Positions 34,524-42,684 of a stretch of 64,000 nucleotides of DNA are shown piece by piece. How positions within the stretch are numbered: position 1 is the stretch's first letter; every line of letters begins with the position of its first letter. Where the stretch lies: contig NZ_KQ949089.1 of the NCBI RefSeq assembly GCF_001514305.1, positions 1-64,000 on the forward strand, given 5' to 3'. A model generated the notes under the pieces. The model was given only the letters and a program-made list of their open reading frames with translations, was not told where the DNA came from and ran no database searches. The position numbers and the translations under genes were made by a program. This stretch comes from Streptomyces dysideae. GTDB taxonomy: Bacteria > Actinomycetota > Actinomycetes > Streptomycetales > Streptomycetaceae.

Positions 34524-35396
34524 TCACTTCACCGGGAACGCCACGTCGCACACCGGGTCCTCCGGGCCCGCCGCCTCCCAGTCCGCGAAGTACACCTCAC
34601 GGCACGGGCCCGCGTACTCCAGGCCCTCCGCGGCGATCCACTGCTCCACCGCCTCGAAGGCGGCCACGATCTGCGGATGCGCCACCTGCGCCTTGGTGAT
34701 CCTGGTGTACGCGAACCGCTGGGCGGGCTCGACGCGCACCTTGGTGTCCCGCGCCCGCCCCTGCCGCTCCACCCACGCCCGCGCCGCCGCCTCGTCGGCC
34801 ACCGGCACGCACGACTCCGCCGGGCCGTCGCTCTCCAGCGACACCTCGGAGTGGTACGCGACGAACGGCGCCGCCGTGATCCCGCCGCACTCCCGCGCCC
34901 CCGATGCCAGGCGGCCCAGCGACTCCCCGATCCAGGCGGGCAGTTCACCCGCCAGCACATGCCGCGTCTCGGTGATCACCACCTGCTCGGGCACATCCAC
35001 CGTCTCGACCACGAACTTCCCGTACATCTCGGAGCTCCTCCCCGACAGCCGTCCACGGAGGTACTCGGCGAGCGTCCGCTGCCCGGCCAGCCGCGCCTCC
35101 ACGTCCGTCCAGTACGCGGTGAGCCGGTCGGCGGCCGCGGCCCCGTCCGGCGCCTCGACGATCTCCGCGATCCGCGCGAGCGGCATGTCCAGTTGGCGCA
35201 GCATGGCCACCAGGCGGGCGCGTTCGGTCTGGGCGGCGCGGTAGTAGCGGTAGCCGCTGACCTCGTCGACGTACGCCGGCGCGAGCAGTCCGAGCCGGTC
35301 GTACAGGCGCAGTGCCTTGGCCGACAGGCGGGCCCGCGCGGCGAACGCGCCGATGGTGAGCAGGTCTTCCTCGTCCACCGTGTCATCCTCCGTCAC
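34524..35396 (-). CDS. MerR-family regulator with GyrI-like effector domain
   Basis: This is a 290-residue regulator. The N-terminal MerR helix-turn-helix reads LLTIGAFAARARLSAKALRL and YDRLGLLAPAYVDEVSGYRY. A helical dimerisation region follows to about residue 120. The C-terminal half is a GyrI/SOUL-like ligand-binding domain (YTRITKAQVAHPQIVAAFEA, AGPCREVYFADW). Such BmrR-type proteins activate drug-response genes when they bind small hydrophobic molecules. The target is not obvious: the adjacent glutathione peroxidase is on the same strand downstream in gene order but has no operator palindrome that I could recognise. Confidence 0.87.
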   Translation of the reverse strand: MTEDDTVDEEDLLTIGAFAARARLSAKALRLYDRLGLLAPAYVDEVSGYRYYRAAQTERARLVAMLRQLDMPLARIAEIVEAPDGAAAADRLTAYWTDVEARLAGQRTLAEYLRGRLSGRSSEMYGKFVVETVDVPEQVVITETRHVLAGELPAWIGESLGRLASGARECGGITAAPFVAYHSEVSLESDGPAESCVPVADEAAARAWVERQGRARDTKVRVEPAQRFAYTRITKAQVAHPQIVAAFEAVEQWIAAEGLEYAGPCREVYFADWEAAGPEDPVCDVAFPVK

Positions 35397-35486
35397 CGGG
35401 CGGCATCTTTCCGCCCGGTGACAGGCACGCTCAGGCCTGACCCAGGGGCAAGGTCAACCCGTGCCGCTCCCGGATCGGTTCCCCCT

Positions 35487-35996
35487 TCAGGCGAGCGCGC
35501 TCTCCAGCGCCGCCACCAGCTCCGCCGCCTCCGGCTCGGTCTGCGGCGAGAAGCGGGCGACGATCTCGCCGTCGCGGCCGATCAGGAACTTCTCGAAGTT
35601 CCAGCGGATGTCCCCGGTGTGCCCCTCGGCGTCGGCGAAGCCGACCAGACGCTCGTACAGGGCGTGCCGGGCCTCCCCGTTCACGTCGACCTTCTCGGTC
35701 ATCGGGAAGGTCACGCCGTACGTCGCCGAGCAGAACTCGGCGATCTCCTCGGAGCTGCCGGGCTCCTGCCCGAGGAACTGGTTGCAGGGCACGCCGAGCA
35801 CGGTGAAACCCTGGTCGGCGTACTCCTCGTGCAGCCGCTCCAGGCCCGCGTACTGCGGGGTCAGACCACACTTGGAGGCCACGTTCACCACCAGCACGGC
35901 CTTGCCCGCGTACTGGGACAGGTCGGCGGAACCGCCCTGCAGCGCGGCTATCTCGACGTCGAGGGGAGAGATGCCGTTGTTCCTTGTAGTCGTCAT
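35487..35996 (-). CDS. glutathione peroxidase family protein
   Basis: This 169-residue protein contains the peroxidatic cysteine in VNVASKCGLTPQY, the glutamine motif GVPCNQFLGQEPGSSEEI and the tryptophan in IRWNFEKFLIGRDG. It is a cysteine homologue of glutathione peroxidase. In Streptomyces, which lack glutathione, it would reduce peroxides with thioredoxin or a mycothiol system in the cytoplasm. The start is ATG 35996. Confidence 0.92.
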   Translation of the reverse strand: MTTTRNNGISPLDVEIAALQGGSADLSQYAGKAVLVVNVASKCGLTPQYAGLERLHEEYADQGFTVLGVPCNQFLGQEPGSSEEIAEFCSATYGVTFPMTEKVDVNGEARHALYERLVGFADAEGHTGDIRWNFEKFLIGRDGEIVARFSPQTEPEAAELVAALESALA

Positions 35997-36052
35997 AAGC
36001 GGATGCTAGTGCCCCAACAGGCAACATCCGCCCCGTCGCGACGCCCGGCACG

Positions 36053-36089
36053 CTCCCCCACTGCCTCAAGGGCGTGGGAGGTGCCCCCA
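36053..36089. repeat. Streptomyces small palindromic element
   Basis: CTCCCCCACTGCCTCAAGGG followed by CGTGGGAGGTGCCCCCA is another of the short palindromic elements common in Streptomyces intergenic DNA. It lies just downstream of the ArsR-like remnant. Confidence 0.6.
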
Positions 36090-36154
36090 CTCGCCGCACC
36101 GGCCACAAACCCAGGTACGTCCAGTACGAGGGCTTGTACCCGGCACGCCGAGAG

Positions 36155-36366
36155 CACGCACCGGACACCGCGGGCACCGCACAGGACTTTCGAAACACCC
36201 CCTGGCTCCGGTAGCCGGCGCTCCCGGCGCCGGGCCCGGCCGCCGTCACGAGCGTCTCGCCCGCCGCCGTCCACGAGTACAGCACCGACCGCCCCGCCCG
36301 CCGCCGCTCCACCAGCCCCGCGTCCCGCAGCACCCGCAGATGCCGGCCCACCGAACCGAGGCAATC
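36155..36366 (-). pseudogene. ArsR-family regulator remnant, N-terminus deleted
   Basis: The frame reads LGSVGRHLRVLRDAGLVERR and RAGRSVLYSWTAAGETLV, which is the recognition helix and wing of an ArsR-type winged helix. Everything upstream of the recognition helix is missing, because the sequence changes at about 36356-36366 into a plus-strand MFS fragment. The C-terminal end is unclear and runs toward a palindromic element. Confidence 0.65.
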
Positions 36367-36662
36367 TGCTGTTCTTCCTGCACTCTGCCCTCCCGCTCGC
36401 CGCCGTCGCCGTCACGGTCGCCTCCGTGGGGTTCGGGGCGGGCCTGGTGCATCAGGAGCGGCTGATGGAGCTCACGCCGGATGAGCTGAGTGGGCATGCC
36501 CTGGGGTTGCACTCCGCCGGGATGATCACCATGCAGGGGGTTGGTGCGGTGGTGGCGGGGGCGGTGGCCCAAGTGACTTCGCCTGCTGAGGGGATGACGG
36601 TCATGGCGGGGGCGTCGCTGGCGGTGACGGGGGTGCTGGCCGGGCTCAGTCGCCGGGAGGCG
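36360..36662 (+). pseudogene. MFS transporter C-terminal remnant
   Basis: The frame encodes about 100 residues: GNLLFFLHSALPLAAVAVTV, GFGAGLVHQERLMELTPDEL, ALGLHSAGMITMQGVGAVVA and TSPAEGMTVMAGASLAVTGV. These are the last three or four helices of a major facilitator transporter. No start codon or N-terminal helices are present. Its head abuts the head of the ArsR remnant, so a divergent ArsR-MFS pair seems to have lost its shared promoter and both 5' ends in one deletion. Confidence 0.7.
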
Positions 36663-36933
36663 GGGGAGGCCGCGCTCCCCGGCCGACGAACACCCCGGCC
36701 GACGAACACCCCGGCCGACGAACACCCCGGCCGACGAACACCCCGGACGCCGACCAGGGCAGCGACCCGGCCTCCGGCGGTGCCTGTACGGTCCGCGCCC
36801 AGTGCACCGCCTCGGCGGGCAGGACGACGACGTGGGCGTGGTCGCCGCTGACGGCGACCCCGATGGACGTACCCGCGGCGATCGACCGCTCGCCGGAGGA
36901 GGACGTACTGGTGGGTGACTGCCCGTCCGTCAC
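36646..36933 (-). CDS. small SGERSIAAG-motif protein, third gene of the SEFIR operon
   Basis: The frame encodes 95 residues, beginning MTDGQSPTSTSSSGERSIAA then GTSIGVAVSGDHAHVV. The motif SGERS-AAG--IG-A-(S/T)GD repeats that at the C-terminus of the upstream gene product. The start ATG at 36933 overlaps the stop of the upstream gene (ATGA). From about residue 65 the frame runs through the 16-bp tandem repeat at 36681-36744 (GVFVGRGVRRPGCSSAG) and ends in the neighbouring MFS remnant, so the natural C-terminus has probably been altered. Confidence 0.5.
   Translation of the reverse strand: MTDGQSPTSTSSSGERSIAAGTSIGVAVSGDHAHVVVLPAEAVHWARTVQAPPEAGSLPWSASGVFVGRGVRRPGCSSAGVFVGRGARPPPPPGD
36681..36744. 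repeat. 16-bp tandem repeat, four perfect copies
   Basis: GGCCGACGAACACCCC occurs four times without interruption. Sixteen is not a multiple of three, so the reading frame rotates through the array. It joins the decayed MFS remnant to the tail of the SEFIR operon. Confidence 0.9.
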
Positions 36934-37361
36934 GGCTTCCGGAGGTGACCGTCACCGGTGATCGCGATACCGATGTCGCGGCCGGCGGCCACCGACCGCT
37001 CGCCCGACGCGATGACCGTCACCCTGTTCCCGGCGTAGGCCGGCAGCAGCGCCTTCAACTCCTTCTCCAGCTCGGGGTCCTTGCTCGCGGCGGCGCGGAT
37101 CGCCTGGCGTACGGCCCCGGCGGCGTCGGTGTTGCCCGGCGCCGCGACCGCGTCCTCGACGGCGTCCCGCAGCCGGTTACGCACCCGTTCACCACCGCGG
37201 GCGGCCGTGGTCTGCAGCAGCCGCAGCCCGATGTTCGCGGCGGTCCCCTTCGTGGCGACCTCGGCGTGGTTCAACACCTCGTCGCCATAAGACGTCAGAG
37301 CCTCCGTCAGAAACGGTCCGGCGTCCTGCACGAAGTCATCCCGGTCAGCCCCCATGCCCAT
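36930..37361 (-). CDS. helical protein with C-terminal ASGERSVAAG motif, second gene of the SEFIR operon
   Basis: This is a 143-residue protein. Residues 1-110 are helical and charged (FVQDAGPFLTEALTSYGDEV, RNRLRDAVEDAVAAPGNTDA, LEKELKALLPAYAG). The C-terminus is glycine-rich, VTVIASGERSVAAGRDIGIA then ITGDGH. Similar G-(D/E)-R-x-(V/I)-A-x-G patterns occur at the ends of small adaptor proteins encoded beside actinobacterial conflict (NLR-like, TIR/SEFIR) genes. I infer an adaptor or oligomerisation tail. It overlaps the SEFIR gene by 17 bases and the following gene by four. Confidence 0.6.
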   Translation of the reverse strand: MGMGADRDDFVQDAGPFLTEALTSYGDEVLNHAEVATKGTAANIGLRLLQTTAARGGERVRNRLRDAVEDAVAAPGNTDAAGAVRQAIRAAASKDPELEKELKALLPAYAGNRVTVIASGERSVAAGRDIGIAITGDGHLRKP

Positions 37362-38673
37362 TCCCCTCTCCCTCCGTGGAGCCCTGAGTGTCCCGCACCG
37401 CCGACGGCGGGATGTCGCCGTGCCGGGGTGGCCAGCCCGGAATCACGTACGCCACGCGGAAGTTGGCCACCAGCCATTCGGGGCCCACTCTCCTCAGCAG
37501 CAACGGGAATGTCCTCAGGGGCTGTTCGTCGGCGACGAGTATGCCGTCGTCGGCCGCTGCCATCAGGACGACTTCGTAATCCACCCCGATCCGGCGCGGC
37601 GTACTGGCGGCGCCCCAGGTGTCCGCGTCCCACTCGGCGTAGTGGCTGCGCAGGGCGGCCAGCTTGCCGCTCAGCAGATGCTCGGCGAGCGTATGCGTCG
37701 GCTCCGGCTGCGCCAGGGCGGCCGCGAGCACGTCCCGGCCGTGCCGACTCACCTCCGGATGCGCCTGGTTGGCGCTGATCCACTCCTGCGCGAGCGCCAG
37801 CCGGAGATTCCGGTCGAGCCGCTTCCATGCCTCCCGATCCTCGCCCCGGCCCAGGCACTCCAGCCAGGCGCGGGCGGCGGCGACGGGGCCCTGCTCGCCG
37901 TAGTGCGCGTCGAACTCCGGGAGCAGCGAGGCGAGTTGATCGGTGGCCGCCTGGTGCAGGTGGGCGTGGAGGGTCGTCTCCCGTACCCGGGTGAAGCAGG
38001 TGATCGCCTGCATCAGCTCCCCGCGCTGCCGGTGCAGGACGCCTGCGAAATGGACGGCACGGGCCCACTGGGGCCCGCGCAAATGGGGCAGGGCGTCTTC
38101 GATCGCCGCCAAGTCGCCATCCCCGATGGTCTCTCCGATCTCCAGGGCCGGAGTGATGCCGTCGAACCAGCCGACCGGGTCGGCACCGCGATGCACCCCG
38201 GCCAACGGCTCTCGGCGCAGCACCCGCAGAAGCTCCGCGATGTCCGCGTCCGCGGATTCGCCGATCACGAACCAGCTGGTCTGATCCAGCGGCGAGGGAA
38301 TCAGTGGCCGGTCCTCGGCCCGCAGGACGACGGGCAGGAACCGGGCCTTCTCGCTCGTGGTGTAGTACAGCTCGGAGGCGATCAGCGTGCCCTCCCACCG
38401 CACCCCGAACCCCCGGTCCACCACCGACTCCCCGAGGAACCGCTTCCGGTAGACCTCCGTTACGACGAGCAGCACGAAGTCGGCCCGGTTCAGCTCCTGC
38501 CGCATCCAGCTCGGCCACGAGGCGGGCGGCTCGTGCTCCACGAACCGGTCGAACCCGACGTCAAGACCGGCCTTCTGCAACCGATGGGCCAGACGCAGGA
38601 CCGCTTTCCTGTGGTCCTCACTGTCGTGCGAGTAGGAGATGAACACCCTGGGTGGTCTGGGGGCAGCTGTCAC
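37345..38673 (-). CDS. SEFIR/TIR-like domain protein of a conflict-type operon
   Basis: This protein of about 442 residues opens with a SEFIR domain: PRVFISYSHDSEDHRKAVLR, LAHRLQKAGLDVGFDRFVEH, WPSWMRQELNRADFVLLVVT and RFLGESVVDRGFGVRWEGTL. Residues about 200-300 look like helical TPR-type repeats (ARAVHFAGVLHRQRGELMQA). The last 110 residues form a beta-rich domain (YEVVLMAAADDGILVADEQP, EWLVANFRVAYVIPGW). SEFIR domains mediate signalling in eukaryotes and are found in bacterial immune-type systems. Two small overlapping genes follow. GTG 38673 places the domain at residue 9; GTG 38721 is an alternative. Confidence 0.72.
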   Translation of the reverse strand: MTAAPRPPRVFISYSHDSEDHRKAVLRLAHRLQKAGLDVGFDRFVEHEPPASWPSWMRQELNRADFVLLVVTEVYRKRFLGESVVDRGFGVRWEGTLIASELYYTTSEKARFLPVVLRAEDRPLIPSPLDQTSWFVIGESADADIAELLRVLRREPLAGVHRGADPVGWFDGITPALEIGETIGDGDLAAIEDALPHLRGPQWARAVHFAGVLHRQRGELMQAITCFTRVRETTLHAHLHQAATDQLASLLPEFDAHYGEQGPVAAARAWLECLGRGEDREAWKRLDRNLRLALAQEWISANQAHPEVSRHGRDVLAAALAQPEPTHTLAEHLLSGKLAALRSHYAEWDADTWGAASTPRRIGVDYEVVLMAAADDGILVADEQPLRTFPLLLRRVGPEWLVANFRVAYVIPGWPPRHGDIPPSAVRDTQGSTEGEGNGHGG

Positions 38674-38973
38674 TGCGGCAGTGTGCCCGGCGGCGGGCAC
38701 GGAGAGCAACGAGAGCGGCACGGCCGGCCACGGCGACTGTCCGGCGACTATCCGAAACGTACCGTTCCTTTGCTACCGACCCCCTTGACAGGCAGAGTGC
38801 TGTTTCGCCACGTTTGAGGCCGGTCGAGGGGATTGGCCGAAGGGGGCAGGAGGCGGACGCCGCGTCATGGGGGAGCAGGGGGGACGGTCGCCATGCGATC
38901 GATGACCATTGAGTGCCGGTGCGCGGGGGCGACCGCGCTGCCTTTTCAACAGACGCGGACGGGGTAGGTGACG

Positions 38974-40194
38974 ATGCCGTACGGATCGCGGCTCGCCGCG
39001 ACGATGACACGGCGGCTCGGACGCGAATGCCTCTACACACCCTCGGCGCGGCTGGCCCTGTATCTGGCGCTGCGGCGCTGGTGCCGGCCAGGTGCGCGGG
39101 TGCTGATGTCGCCGGTGAACGACGACGTGATCCTCTTCGTGGTGCTGGCGGCCGGGCTGCGCCCGGTGCAGGCGCCGGTGTCGGTCTGGGACGGCAACAT
39201 CGACCCCGCCGCCGTACCGGAGTCGACCTGGCGGAGCGTGGACGCCGTGCTCACCACGAACCTCTACGGCATCCCCGACCGCGTAGTCGAACTACGGCGT
39301 CGTTGCGACCAGTTGGGGATCCCGCTGATCGAGGACGCGGCGCACGCCATCGGCACGCATGTGGACGGAAGGCCGATCGGGACGTTCGGGGAGGCGGCGG
39401 CGTTCAGCCTCTCCAAGCACGTGGCGGCGATGGCGGGCGGCTTCCTCACGGTCGAGGACGCACGCACCCGGCGCGAACTGGAACTCCTCCGCGACGACCT
39501 GCTGCTCCCGGGCCGCCTGAGCACGGACCTGGCAGCGGCCCTGCGCCCTCTGGCCCGCTCGGCGGTCCGCACGCTCCATCTCGTACGCCCGGCCTGGCGC
39601 ACCATGCAACACCTGGGCCTCCTGGAACGCGACGGCTTCCGCATGCCCCTGCACGCCCCCCGGCTCTCCCTCAGCGCCCGCAAGGCCCCGAGCCTGCCCG
39701 CGTACGAACCGTGGATCCGCGTCGACATGCACGACTTCCGCTCCCGGCACGGCGCACTGGTCCGAGCCCAGGTGAAGCTCCGCATGGCGGGCCTGGACGG
39801 CAACCTCACCCGCCGCAGGGCAGGCGTCTCCCTCCTCTCCGGCACGGCCTGGGCCTCCCCCGCCCTGCGCGACCGCCCCACCCACCAAGGCCCCCTCCCC
39901 CTCTTCCGGGCCCCGCTCCTGGTCCAGTCCCGCGACTCCCTGGTGGAACGCCTGGTCACCCACTCAGTTGTCACCGGCTACCTCTACGACCCCCCGCTCG
40001 ACGACTACGCGGGCGCGGAGTTCGTCGAACCGTCCCCCGACCCCTGGGCGGCCCGCTGGTTCGCCTCCCATGTACTCCCCGCGGACCCCCTCCTCGCCCA
40101 CAAGATCACCAACGCCCTCACCAGAGAACAAGCCTCAACGGCCCATCCCCCGACCCCGACCACCACACCGGTCCCGGACGCGAACCGTTCCTGA
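38974..40194 (+). CDS. DegT/DnrJ/EryC1/StrS-family PLP protein
   Basis: This protein of about 406 residues has the fold-type-I PLP enzyme pattern of sugar aminotransferases: TPSARLALYLALRRWCRPGA, GVLTTNLYGIP-like VDAVLTTNLYGIPDRV, the aspartate/histidine region PLIEDAAHAIGTHVDGRPIG and the Schiff-base lysine in AAFSLSKHVAAMAGGFLTV. Such enzymes transaminate keto-sugars. Here no sugar-nucleotide genes are nearby, so the substrate is unknown. GTG 38968 is an alternative start, but GGGGTAGG is better spaced for ATG 38974. A TnpB fragment lies just beyond its stop. Confidence 0.82.
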   Translation: MPYGSRLAATMTRRLGRECLYTPSARLALYLALRRWCRPGARVLMSPVNDDVILFVVLAAGLRPVQAPVSVWDGNIDPAAVPESTWRSVDAVLTTNLYGIPDRVVELRRRCDQLGIPLIEDAAHAIGTHVDGRPIGTFGEAAAFSLSKHVAAMAGGFLTVEDARTRRELELLRDDLLLPGRLSTDLAAALRPLARSAVRTLHLVRPAWRTMQHLGLLERDGFRMPLHAPRLSLSARKAPSLPAYEPWIRVDMHDFRSRHGALVRAQVKLRMAGLDGNLTRRRAGVSLLSGTAWASPALRDRPTHQGPLPLFRAPLLVQSRDSLVERLVTHSVVTGYLYDPPLDDYAGAEFVEPSPDPWAARWFASHVLPADPLLAHKITNALTREQASTAHPPTPTTTPVPDANRS

Positions 40195-40204
40195 GTTGAT
40201 GCCG

Positions 40205-40463
40205 TGGAAGTCTGCTGTTCTTTGAGGGGGTTCAGCCAGTGCTGGGCACCCCACCTGCTCGAGTACGCCGGGTCGATGGCGATCACGGAGAGACCGGCGT
40301 GGTGGGCCATGCCGGCCAGCCGGTCACGGAACCTGGCCGTCGGGATCCCCGACACCAGGCGGCGGAAAGCCCCGCCGCGCCTGCCCTGGCCCAGCTTCTC
40401 CCGGCCGGTGGCGCGGGCGTCGGCGAAGTCCAGGTTCTCGATCACCAGCGCCGCGACTCATGC
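40205..40463 (-). pseudogene. TnpB (IS605-type) C-terminal fragment
   Basis: The frame reads LVIENLDFADARATGREKLG, RRLVSGIPTARFRDRLAGMA, HHAGLSVIAIDPAYSSRWGA and QHWLNPLKEQ. The glutamate in VIENLDF is the RuvC-II residue of TnpB nucleases and the rest matches the region before the zinc finger. A TGA lies just upstream in frame, and the N-terminus, zinc finger and last RuvC motif are missing. It is an insertion-sequence remnant. The stretch 40195-40521 has no other gene. Confidence 0.75.
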
Positions 40464-40521
40464 CGCTGCGCGAGGTGCAGGACCGGGCCTGCGGGGTGGG
40501 GTGCCTGACCCGTCGGCCGGC

Positions 40522-40947
40522 TCACCTGCCCTGTTCGACGTACTCCTTGAACTGTTCCAGATCGCTGCGGACCAGCCGTTCGATCGCGTTCGCCTGCGCG
40601 AAGCCCTTCGGCCCGCCGAACGTCTCCCTGATCGTGTCGGGGTCGTACTCGATCCGCGCCTGCACCCGGGTGCGGTTCCGGGCGAGCGGCTGCAGGGAGA
40701 AGGAGCCCGTCAGGTCGGGCGCCGTGGTGTGCCAGTGCATCAGGCGTTCCCCGCGGTCGGCCACCTCGGCCTCGAACTGCCGGGTCTGCCCGCCGGCCTC
40801 GACGTCCAGCTGCGCCCGGCCCGGGGCCTCCCGGCGGGCGTCGCGCACTCCTTCCATGAAGCGCGGATAGCTCTCCACCTGGTGGATGCCCTCCCAGGCC
40901 TGATCGATCGATACGTCGACGTCGACGTGTTCTTCGAGGGTGCTCAC
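40522..40947 (-). CDS. SRPBCC-family (polyketide cyclase-like) protein
   Basis: This is a 141-residue helix-grip protein starting VDVDVSIDQAWEGIHQVESY with PRFMEGVRDA next, as in polyketide cyclase/START-type SRPBCC proteins. The middle has WHTTAPDLTGSFSLQPLARN and the C-terminal helix is LVRSDLEQFKEYVEQG. It would bind a hydrophobic ligand in a central cavity. Stand-alone members in Streptomyces are often of unknown function. The C-terminal YVE-x-GR pattern is common in this subgroup. Confidence 0.82.
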   Translation of the reverse strand: MSTLEEHVDVDVSIDQAWEGIHQVESYPRFMEGVRDARREAPGRAQLDVEAGGQTRQFEAEVADRGERLMHWHTTAPDLTGSFSLQPLARNRTRVQARIEYDPDTIRETFGGPKGFAQANAIERLVRSDLEQFKEYVEQGR

Positions 40948-41070
40948 AGCCCACCTCCACGCTCAGCTCATGACACACGGCCTTCTGTATCCAGTGTGCG
41001 CCCGCTCCGGCGTCCGCACTCGCGCCCGCATCCCTGCCGTCACTTCACAGAACGCACATGAGAACCACAC

Positions 41071-41096
41071 CGTAACTTTAGATTTCAAGCGTTACG
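41071..41096. promoter_or_regulatory. candidate operator before the flavoprotein gene
   Basis: CGTAAC and GTTACG form 6-bp inverted arms 14 bases apart in an AT-rich patch (TTTAGATTTCAAGC) about 80 bases upstream of the start at 41176. A regulator site is plausible from position and composition only. Confidence 0.35.
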
Positions 41097-41175
41097 CTCA
41101 CCGGCAGTCGAGTGGCCGTGGGGGGCCCTGCGCCGCGGCGCTCGCACCCCCACAGGCAGGCACAGGAGGCTCGGC

Positions 41176-42282
41176 GTGAGTGACGGCGACATAGTGGTGA
41201 TCGGCGGCGGTTACGCCGGCGTCCGTCTGGCGAAGCGGCTGGACGGGACGGCCCGGGTCACGCTGGTGGACCGCAAGGAGATCTTCTTCCACCGGATCGC
41301 CTCCCTGCGCGCCGGCGTGCGACGCGAATGGACGGCGACCCCCTTCATCCCGTACGACCGGCTGCTGCGCAACGGCCAGGTTGCCGTCGGCAAGGCGACC
41401 CGCGTCGACACCGCAGACCGCCAGGTGGTGCTGGCCACCGGCGAGCGACTCCCGTACGACGCGCTGGTGATCGCCACCGGCGCCGACTATCCCGAGCCGG
41501 CCCGCTTCACCGGCACCACCACCGAGGAGGCGGTGAAGACCTTCGCCACCCACCAGCGGAACATCGCCGGCGCCGAGCACGTCCTGGTCGTCGGCGGCGG
41601 CCCCTCCGGCGTCGAGCTCAGCGCCGAGATCCGCCTGGCCCGGCCGGAAGCCCGGGTCACCCTCGCCCACTCCGGGCCGGCGCTGCTGCACGCCACCGGC
41701 AGCACCCGCGCCGGGAAGAAGGCCCTCGCCTGGCTGGAGGCCCACGACGTGGAGGTGCGGCTCGACTCCTTCATGTCCCCGGGCAACGACTTCGGCACCT
41801 ACCGCGACGCCCAGGGGAACGTGTTCGACGCGGACCTCTCCTTCTGGGCGACCGGCACCACCCCCAACACGCTCTGGCTGCGGCTGGCCGGGCACGGCGA
41901 CTGGCTGAACGCGGACGGGCACATCAGGGTCGACCGGACGCTCCGGGTCGAGGGCCGGCCGGACGTGTTCGCGGTCGGCGACGTCAACGACGCCAGCGAC
42001 CTCAAGATCACCCCCAGCGCGCTCGCCCAGGCCGACATCGCCGCCCACAACATCCGCGCCTACCTGCAGAGTTCCGGTAAGCACCGCAAGGAGCCCCGCC
42101 TCTACCGGCCGGTCCAGCGCACCCCGATCATCGTGCCGTTCGGCTCCTCCGACGGCGTGACCATGCTGCCCGTGCCTGGCGGCGAGACCGCGGTCCTGGG
42201 CGGCCGCACCAGCACCCTGGCCAAGGCGAAGACCCTCATGACCCCCTATATGAGGCGCCAGCTCGGATACACCGCGGCCTGA
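41176..42282 (+). CDS. NAD(P)H:quinone-type FAD oxidoreductase (Ndh-2/AIF-like)
   Basis: This 368-residue flavoprotein has an FAD-binding dinucleotide fold at the start (IVVIGGGYAGVRLAKRL), a second Rossmann motif for NAD(P) (VLVVGGGPSGVELSAEIRL), the ATGADYP segment, and the C-terminal FAD contact DVFAVGDVNDASDLKI. The family includes type II NADH dehydrogenases and FSP1/AIF-like quinone reductases. No membrane-anchoring C-terminal helix is obvious. GTG 41176 follows AGGAGG at 41165. It lies alone behind a possible palindromic operator. Confidence 0.87.
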   Translation: MSDGDIVVIGGGYAGVRLAKRLDGTARVTLVDRKEIFFHRIASLRAGVRREWTATPFIPYDRLLRNGQVAVGKATRVDTADRQVVLATGERLPYDALVIATGADYPEPARFTGTTTEEAVKTFATHQRNIAGAEHVLVVGGGPSGVELSAEIRLARPEARVTLAHSGPALLHATGSTRAGKKALAWLEAHDVEVRLDSFMSPGNDFGTYRDAQGNVFDADLSFWATGTTPNTLWLRLAGHGDWLNADGHIRVDRTLRVEGRPDVFAVGDVNDASDLKITPSALAQADIAAHNIRAYLQSSGKHRKEPRLYRPVQRTPIIVPFGSSDGVTMLPVPGGETAVLGGRTSTLAKAKTLMTPYMRRQLGYTAA

Positions 42283-42353
42283 GGCGTTCGCAGGGGGACG
42301 GTCCGGCGGCGCGAGCGTTCTGCGCCGTTGAGGCTGAGGCGGGTGGTGCGCCG

Positions 42354-42665
42354 GTGCGTACTGCCATGGAACGTGACCGGAGCAGATCCCCCCGTCCGCC
42401 CCGTCGTCAACTCCTCGCCGCCGCGGGCGCCGTCCCCCTCGTGGGCGCGGCCGCCCCGGCGGTGGCCCGGCCCCGTACCGGCGCCCTCTCACTGTCGTTC
42501 ACCCGCGCCACCGACGGTCGACGGCGCCTTCAGCCTCGTACGCCCGGACAGCCCCGAACACCCGGAGACGGTCCCCGGTCACGGTCCCGGACCGCCCCGA
42601 AGGCGAAACCCGCGAAGCCCCTCACCGTGGACGAGCTGCGGAGCATCATGCCCGGCAACCGCTGA
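42354..42665 (+). CDS. small Tat-signal protein, possibly frameshifted or deleted inside
   Basis: The frame encodes 103 residues with a twin-arginine-type leader (PPRRQLLAAAGAVPLVGAAA) and a start of a mature region ALSLSFTRATDG. After that the frame becomes Arg/Pro-rich, while another frame over the same bases gives a more protein-like GAFSLVRPDSPEHPETVPG. The end KPLTVDELRSIMPGNR looks genuine again. I suspect two compensating frameshifts or an internal deletion in a secreted protein. The family is not recognised. Confidence 0.4.
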   Translation: MRTAMERDRSRSPRPPRRQLLAAAGAVPLVGAAAPAVARPRTGALSLSFTRATDGRRRLQPRTPGQPRTPGDGPRSRSRTAPKAKPAKPLTVDELRSIMPGNR

Positions 42666-42684
42666 TCACCGGCACCGGGAAAGC

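Noticed and set aside
34494..36851. A 785-codon plus-strand frame ending in MFS sequence
   Set aside because: Only the last part (from about 36360) is protein-like; the rest is antisense to the MerR and peroxidase genes. It was kept only as an MFS remnant.
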